Part shown: piece after piece, positions 7,041 through 9,643 of the stretch | Layout of the letters: each line of letters starts with the position of its first letter | Numbering within the stretch: position 1 is the stretch's first letter | NCBI GenBank assembly: GCA_014378125.1 | Contig: JACMOG010000601.1 | Coordinates: 1 to 9,643, forward strand | From: Vitreoscilla sp. | GTDB taxonomy: Bacteria; Pseudomonadota; Gammaproteobacteria; Burkholderiales; Burkholderiaceae | DNA: 9,643 bases | Direction: 5' to 3' | The notes under the pieces: model-generated | What the model was told of the DNA's origin: nothing | Database searches by the model: none | What the model saw: only the letters and a program-made list of their open reading frames with translations | Program-made: the position numbers and the translations under genes

Positions 7041-8120
7041 ATGACCGATTCCCTCCCCGGCTCCGACTCCGCAACCGCCGCCCGCACCGCCATCGCCTGG
7101 GACGACGCCGAGCGCGAGCGGGCGTTCGGCCGCTGGCTCGAGGAGCTGGCGCCGCGCCACCGCCTCGACCGCGACAGCCTGCACCTGGCCTCGGCCGACG
7201 CCAGCGCGCGCCGCTACTTCCGGGTCGCCGGCGTCGACGGCGGCAGCTTCATCGTGATGGACTCGCCGGCCGCCGAGGACAGCGTGGCCGCCTTCGTCCG
7301 CATCGGCGGGTTGGTCCGCGAGGCCGGCCTCAACGGCCCTCGCGTGCTCGAACAGGACATGCGCCTGGGCTTCCTGCTGCTGGACGACCTGGGCGACACC
7401 CCGTACCTGGCCGCGCTGCGCCAGGCCGACACCGCCGGCGCCGACGCGCTGATGCGCGACGCCATCGCGGCGCTGATCCAGTGGCAGCTGAAGGGCGACT
7501 GCAGCACGCTGCCGCCCTACGACGACGCGCTGCTGCGCCGCGAGGTGCAGCTGTTTCCCGACTGGTGCGTCGCCCGCGAGTTCGGGGTCGTGTGGACACC
7601 CAAGGAACAGGACGTGTGGCGCACCGTCAGCCAGCGCCTGATCGACAGCGCGCTGGCCCAGCCCCAGGTGGCCGTGCACCGCGACTGGATGCCGCGCAAC
7701 CTGATGGTGTGCGCGCGCAACCCGGGCGTGCTCGACTTCCAGGACGCCGTGCGCGGCCCGATCAGCTACGACCTGGCCTCGCTGCTGCGCGACGCGTTCA
7801 TCTCGTGGGACGAGGAGCACGAACTCGACTGGGCCGTGCGCTACTGGCAGGACGCCCGCCACGCCGGGCTGCCGGTCGACGCCGACTTCGGCGAGTTCTG
7901 GCGCCAGACCGAGTGGATGGGCCTGCAGCGCCACCTGAAGATCCTGGGCATCTTCTGCCGTTTGAAGCACCGCGACGGCAAGCCGCACTACAGCGAGGAC
8001 CTGCCGCGATTCTTCAACTACGCCACGAAGGTGGCCAACCGCTACGGCCCGCTGCGCTCGTTGCTGAACCTGCTGGAGCCGCTCAGCGGCGTGGCGGTGC
8101 AGGCGGGCTACACCTTCTGA
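7041..8120 (+). CDS. amgK: N-acetylmuramate/N-acetylglucosamine kinase, aminoglycoside phosphotransferase fold
   Basis: AmgK phosphorylates N-acetylmuramic acid and N-acetylglucosamine at the anomeric carbon in the peptidoglycan-recycling shortcut that bypasses de novo UDP-MurNAc synthesis. The 359-residue product has the features of the APH-like kinase fold: ASADASARRYFRV (residues 50-62) for the nucleotide-binding lobe, LLLDDLGDTPYL (112-123) in the hinge region, the catalytic-loop motif HRDWMPRNLM (213-222) and the metal-binding DFQDAVRGP (232-240). The C-terminal helices include QRHLKILGIFCRLKHRDGK. ATG 7041 gives the expected start; an open extension to TTG 6945 is proline/alanine-rich and unlikely. 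Position divergent from lptD is the classic one for this gene. Its usual partner murU (nucleotidyltransferase) does not follow, so the pathway would need murU elsewhere. The biochemical role is known from Pseudomonas; orthology here is inferred from motifs and location. Confidence 0.88.
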   Translation: MTDSLPGSDSATAARTAIAWDDAERERAFGRWLEELAPRHRLDRDSLHLASADASARRYFRVAGVDGGSFIVMDSPAAEDSVAAFVRIGGLVREAGLNGPRVLEQDMRLGFLLLDDLGDTPYLAALRQADTAGADALMRDAIAALIQWQLKGDCSTLPPYDDALLRREVQLFPDWCVAREFGVVWTPKEQDVWRTVSQRLIDSALAQPQVAVHRDWMPRNLMVCARNPGVLDFQDAVRGPISYDLASLLRDAFISWDEEHELDWAVRYWQDARHAGLPVDADFGEFWRQTEWMGLQRHLKILGIFCRLKHRDGKPHYSEDLPRFFNYATKVANRYGPLRSLLNLLEPLSGVAVQAGYTF

Positions 8121-8194
8121 GGCGGAGCCAGCGCCTGTCGGGCCCTGGCACGCGCGGGCAATTCCTTGCGCCAGCGGGCGCATTCGCGCGCCGC

Positions 8195-8200
8195 TAACCT
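8195..8200 (+). promoter_or_regulatory. Possible -10 box close to the OYE remnant start
   Basis: TAACCT sits 7 nt before ATG 8208, at the spacing at which transcription would begin at or next to the start codon (leaderless mRNA). No ribosome site precedes the ATG. A matching -35 box is not clear, so this is tentative. It may be the original promoter of the intact gene. Confidence 0.3.
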
Positions 8201-8207
8201 GCGCCGC

Positions 8208-8696
8208 ATGACCACCTTGTTCGACTCCTTCAAGTTCGGCGACATCGCCGTCGCCAACCGGTGCCAGGAGATCGGCCCGGGCCGCGTGGGCCTGCGCCTG
8301 TCGCCGGTGACGCCGGCCAACGACATCGGCCAGGACTCCGATCCGACGGCCCTGTTCAGCCACGTCGTCGAGGAGCTGGACAAGCTGAAGTTCGCGTTCA
8401 TCGAGGTGGTGGAAGGCAGCACCGGCGGCCCGCGCGACTTCGCCCCGTTCGACTTCGCCGCCCTGCGCGCGCTGTGGTCCGGCGCCTGGATCGTCAACAA
8501 CGGCTACACGCGCCAGATGGCCATCGAGACGCTGGCCGCGGGCCAGGCCGACGCGATCTCGTTCGGCAAGGCGTTCATCTCCAATCCCGACCTGGCGCGA
8601 CGCCTGCGCGAGGATCGCGAACTCGCGCCGCTGAACCAGAAGACGATGTATGGCGGCGACGCCGAGGGCTACACGGACTATCCGCCGCTCCCGTGA
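8208..8696 (+). pseudogene. Internally deleted Old Yellow Enzyme (NemA-type alkene reductase) remnant
   Basis: The frame encodes 162 residues, while OYE-family FMN alkene reductases have about 360. Residues 1-18 (MTTLFDSFKFGDIAVANR) are a standard OYE N-terminus. Directly after them the sequence continues as the C-terminal part: EIGPGRVGLRLSPVTPAND, then IEVVEGSTGGPRDF, then AWIVNNGYTRQMAIETL, the FMN phosphate-binding stretch FGKAFISNPDLARRL, and YGGDAEGYTDYP near the end. About 200 residues are missing between NR and CQEIG (junction near 8259-8267): most of the first half of the TIM barrel, including the PLTR loop, the substrate-binding His/Asn pair and the catalytic Tyr. The join keeps the reading frame. 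Such a protein could not form the barrel or reduce alkenes, so I call it a pseudogene; it could still be translated. An assembly error across the gene is an alternative. It sits where murU is expected after amgK. Confidence 0.85.
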
Positions 8697-8707
8697 CGTC
8701 GTCGCAC

Positions 8708-8755
8708 GCGCCACGCACGCCGTCATCCTCCGCGCCACGGACGCCGTCATCCTGC
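8708..8755. repeat. 24-bp tandem duplication
   Basis: Two adjacent copies of a 24-bp unit (8708-8731 and 8732-8755) share GCGCCACG, ACGCCGTCATCCT and a final C, differing at two positions. The second copy runs into the inverted repeat at 8746-8773. The array fills most of the 80 bp between the convergent OYE remnant and MOSC gene. Confidence 0.75.
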
Positions 8756-8773
8756 GCGTAGTCGCAGGATGAC
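8746..8773. terminator. 11-bp hairpin between convergent genes
   Basis: GTCATCCTGCG (8746-8756) is perfectly reverse complementary to CGCAGGATGAC (8763-8773) with a 6-nt loop. It begins 4 nt after the MOSC stop on the minus strand. With no T-run on either side it is not a canonical intrinsic terminator, but a strong symmetrical stem between convergent genes could act in both directions. The sequence resembles dispersed extragenic palindromes found in many bacterial genomes. Confidence 0.5.
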
Positions 8774-8776
8774 ACG

Positions 8777-9358
8777 TCACCAGGTCATCGCCCTGGTGCG
8801 TGCCCGAAACAGCTCCACGACCCCCGTGGCGCGCGGCCCCGGGATCAGCTCGAATGCCTGCCCGGCCTCGATCGTGCCAGGCATCCGCACCGCCAGCCAG
8901 AACCCGCACCAGCGCGACTGCGCCACCATCCTGGCCGCGTGCACGAAGCCCAGCGTCTCGTTGAACCGCACGTCGGGCAGGCGCGGCACGCTCACCACCA
9001 GCGTGCAGTCCGGAAAGCGCAGCAGGTCGCCTTCCCAAAGCTGCGCCTCCACCACGCCCTCCAGCATCAAGTGTTCGTCGAAGGCGCCGGGCGGGATCGC
9101 CGCGTCGGGATCGGCCACGCCGGCCTGCGCGCGCATCGTGCGCCATACCGGCAAATGCGCGCCGGGATAGCCGTAGAGCGCGTGCGACAACAGCAGCTCG
9201 TCGGCCACCTTCGGATCCTCGCCCACCGGGTGCCCCGGCGCGCGTTCGGAAAAGCCGGCCAGTCCTACAGACACCGGGCCCGTGAACGGCTCCAGGCGAA
9301 GCACGCCCTCCGCGCCGACGGGCCGGGGAACATTCACGGAGGCTACGCGCATCGTCAT
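8777..9358 (-). CDS. MOSC-domain protein (YiiM-like), with altered motifs
   Basis: MOSC domains occur in proteins that handle sulfur or molybdenum cofactor, such as YiiM and Moco sulfurase C-termini. The 193-residue frame from ATG 9358 shows the family layout: FTGPVSVGLAGF (25-36), ALYGYPGAHLPVW (60-72), GAFDEHLMLEGV (91-102), LWEGDLLRFPDCTLVVSVPR (107-126), RFNETLGF (131-138), SRWCGFWLAV (148-157) and a closing GTIEAGQAFELIPGPR (161-176). Changes from the usual pattern are visible. The HGG segment before the YAYP-like stretch is replaced by VADELLLSH, the Cys of the PRxPC motif is Asp129, and the GEN motif reads DEH; Cys151 is kept. The frame extends upstream to 9499, but ATG 9358 or 9352 best fits the domain start. 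There is no ribosome site; a GACAAT 6 nt upstream suggests a leaderless transcript. It is convergent with the OYE remnant. The substrate is unknown. Confidence 0.75.
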   Translation of the reverse strand: MTMRVASVNVPRPVGAEGVLRLEPFTGPVSVGLAGFSERAPGHPVGEDPKVADELLLSHALYGYPGAHLPVWRTMRAQAGVADPDAAIPPGAFDEHLMLEGVVEAQLWEGDLLRFPDCTLVVSVPRLPDVRFNETLGFVHAARMVAQSRWCGFWLAVRMPGTIEAGQAFELIPGPRATGVVELFRARTRAMTW

Positions 9359-9363
9359 CGGCG

Positions 9364-9391
9364 CATTGTCGGCGCAACACCGCCGACAATG
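9364..9391. promoter_or_regulatory. Inverted repeat in a divergent control region
   Basis: CATTGTCGGCG (9364-9374) and CGCCGACAATG (9381-9391) are perfect 11-bp inverted arms around a 6-bp spacer. The GACAAT in each arm can serve as a -10 box facing outward. On the minus strand it ends 6 nt before ATG 9358 of the MOSC gene; on the plus strand it ends 9 nt before ATG 9400, which opens only a 17-codon frame (MPPAFVPELATLQARSA, stop at 9453). The element could be an operator, a pair of mirrored promoters, or both. Confidence 0.5.
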
Positions 9392-9502
9392 GCGGGGCCA
9401 TGCCTCCCGCATTCGTCCCCGAACTCGCCACGCTGCAGGCCCGCTCCGCGTGAGCGCGGCGCTCATGCGCGGCGCGAGGCCTCTTATGTGCGGCCCCACT
9501 CC

Positions 9503-9508
9503 TATACT
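9503..9508 (+). promoter_or_regulatory. -10 box upstream of the right-end gene
   Basis: TATACT matches the sigma70 -10 consensus at 5 of 6 bases and lies 39 nt before ATG 9548. No good -35 box is seen 16-18 nt upstream, so confidence is limited. Confidence 0.35.
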
Positions 9509-9547
9509 GGCGCGTCCCGCCCCTCGACCCCGGCCACTGGACGCCCG

Positions 9548-9643
9548 ATGAACGCCACCCCGCAGAACGGGCCGCCTGCCGGACCGACGTCGGGGACGGC
9601 AACGCCGCCCTCGCAGGCGGCGTTGCGCTCGCCGGCCGCGTTG
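9548..9643 (+). CDS. N-terminus of an unknown protein, cut by the window end
   Basis: An open frame begins at ATG 9548 and runs through all 32 codons to the window edge. The visible residues (starting MNATPQNGPPAGPTSGTATP) are rich in proline, alanine, threonine and glycine and probably form a disordered leader; no family can be recognised. Codons are strongly G/C at the third position. A TATACT box lies 39 nt upstream and a weak GGACG at 9539-9543 could serve as ribosome site. It is transcribed away from the MOSC gene. Confidence 0.5.
   Translation, partial: MNATPQNGPPAGPTSGTATPPSQAALRSPAAL

Noticed and set aside
8778..8798. 7-bp inverted repeat (CACCAGG / CCTGGTG) at the MOSC stop codon
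   Set aside because: Short, inside coding sequence for most of its length and without a T-tract; likely chance, and a stronger hairpin lies just beyond.
6888..9602. A 904-codon minus-strand open frame across amgK, the OYE remnant and the MOSC gene
   Set aside because: It is antisense to amgK and the OYE remnant and out of frame with MOSC, and its product has no recognisable domain. It is a GC-driven shadow.

Overview
The window looks like a chromosomal segment of a GC-rich betaproteobacterium, most likely Burkholderiales (Comamonadaceae-like). Three things point there: the divergent amgK / lptD-surA-rsmA arrangement, the strong GC bias at third codon positions, and Burkholderiales-type protein sequences for MaeB, barstar and LptD. 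There are no rRNA, tRNA or CRISPR features, and no recognisable transposase or integrase.

Left part (1-2038, mostly rightward). The window opens inside the 3' end of a MaeB-type malic enzyme gene (phosphotransacetylase-like domain). After about 460 bases without a convincing gene (a 16-bp perfect palindrome at 523-538 and a good sigma70-like promoter at 579-607) comes a toxin/inhibitor pair. The first gene encodes an exported guanyl-specific ribonuclease of the RNase Sa (N1/T1) type, the second a barstar-type inhibitor. A small stem-loop with a GGAA tetraloop and TTTT tail sits exactly between them. A strong rightward terminator lies at 1839-1866, followed by two short tandem repeats.

Centre (2039-6775, leftward). 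The genes rsmA, surA and lptD are read right to left as one probable operon: lptD overlaps surA by 4 nt (ATGA), and surA is 13 nt from rsmA. LptD inserts LPS into the outer membrane, SurA is the periplasmic chaperone that delivers LptD and other barrels, and RsmA dimethylates 16S rRNA. The pdxA gene often found between surA and rsmA in Burkholderiales is absent.

Right part (6900-9643). A short AT-rich patch separates lptD from divergent amgK (cell-wall amino-sugar recycling kinase). The expected partner murU does not follow. Instead there is a 162-codon in-frame remnant of an Old Yellow Enzyme, with the N-terminal 18 residues joined to the C-terminal third and about 200 residues missing. A 24-bp tandem repeat ending in a strong hairpin separates it from a convergent MOSC-domain gene whose usual motifs are altered. 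Upstream of that gene is an 11-bp-arm inverted repeat, and a new rightward gene of unknown function begins at 9548 and runs off the end.

The most interesting points are the RNase/barstar module with its internal attenuator-like hairpin, the internally deleted OYE gene, the motif-altered MOSC protein and its palindromic divergent control region. I see no clearly novel multi-gene system.
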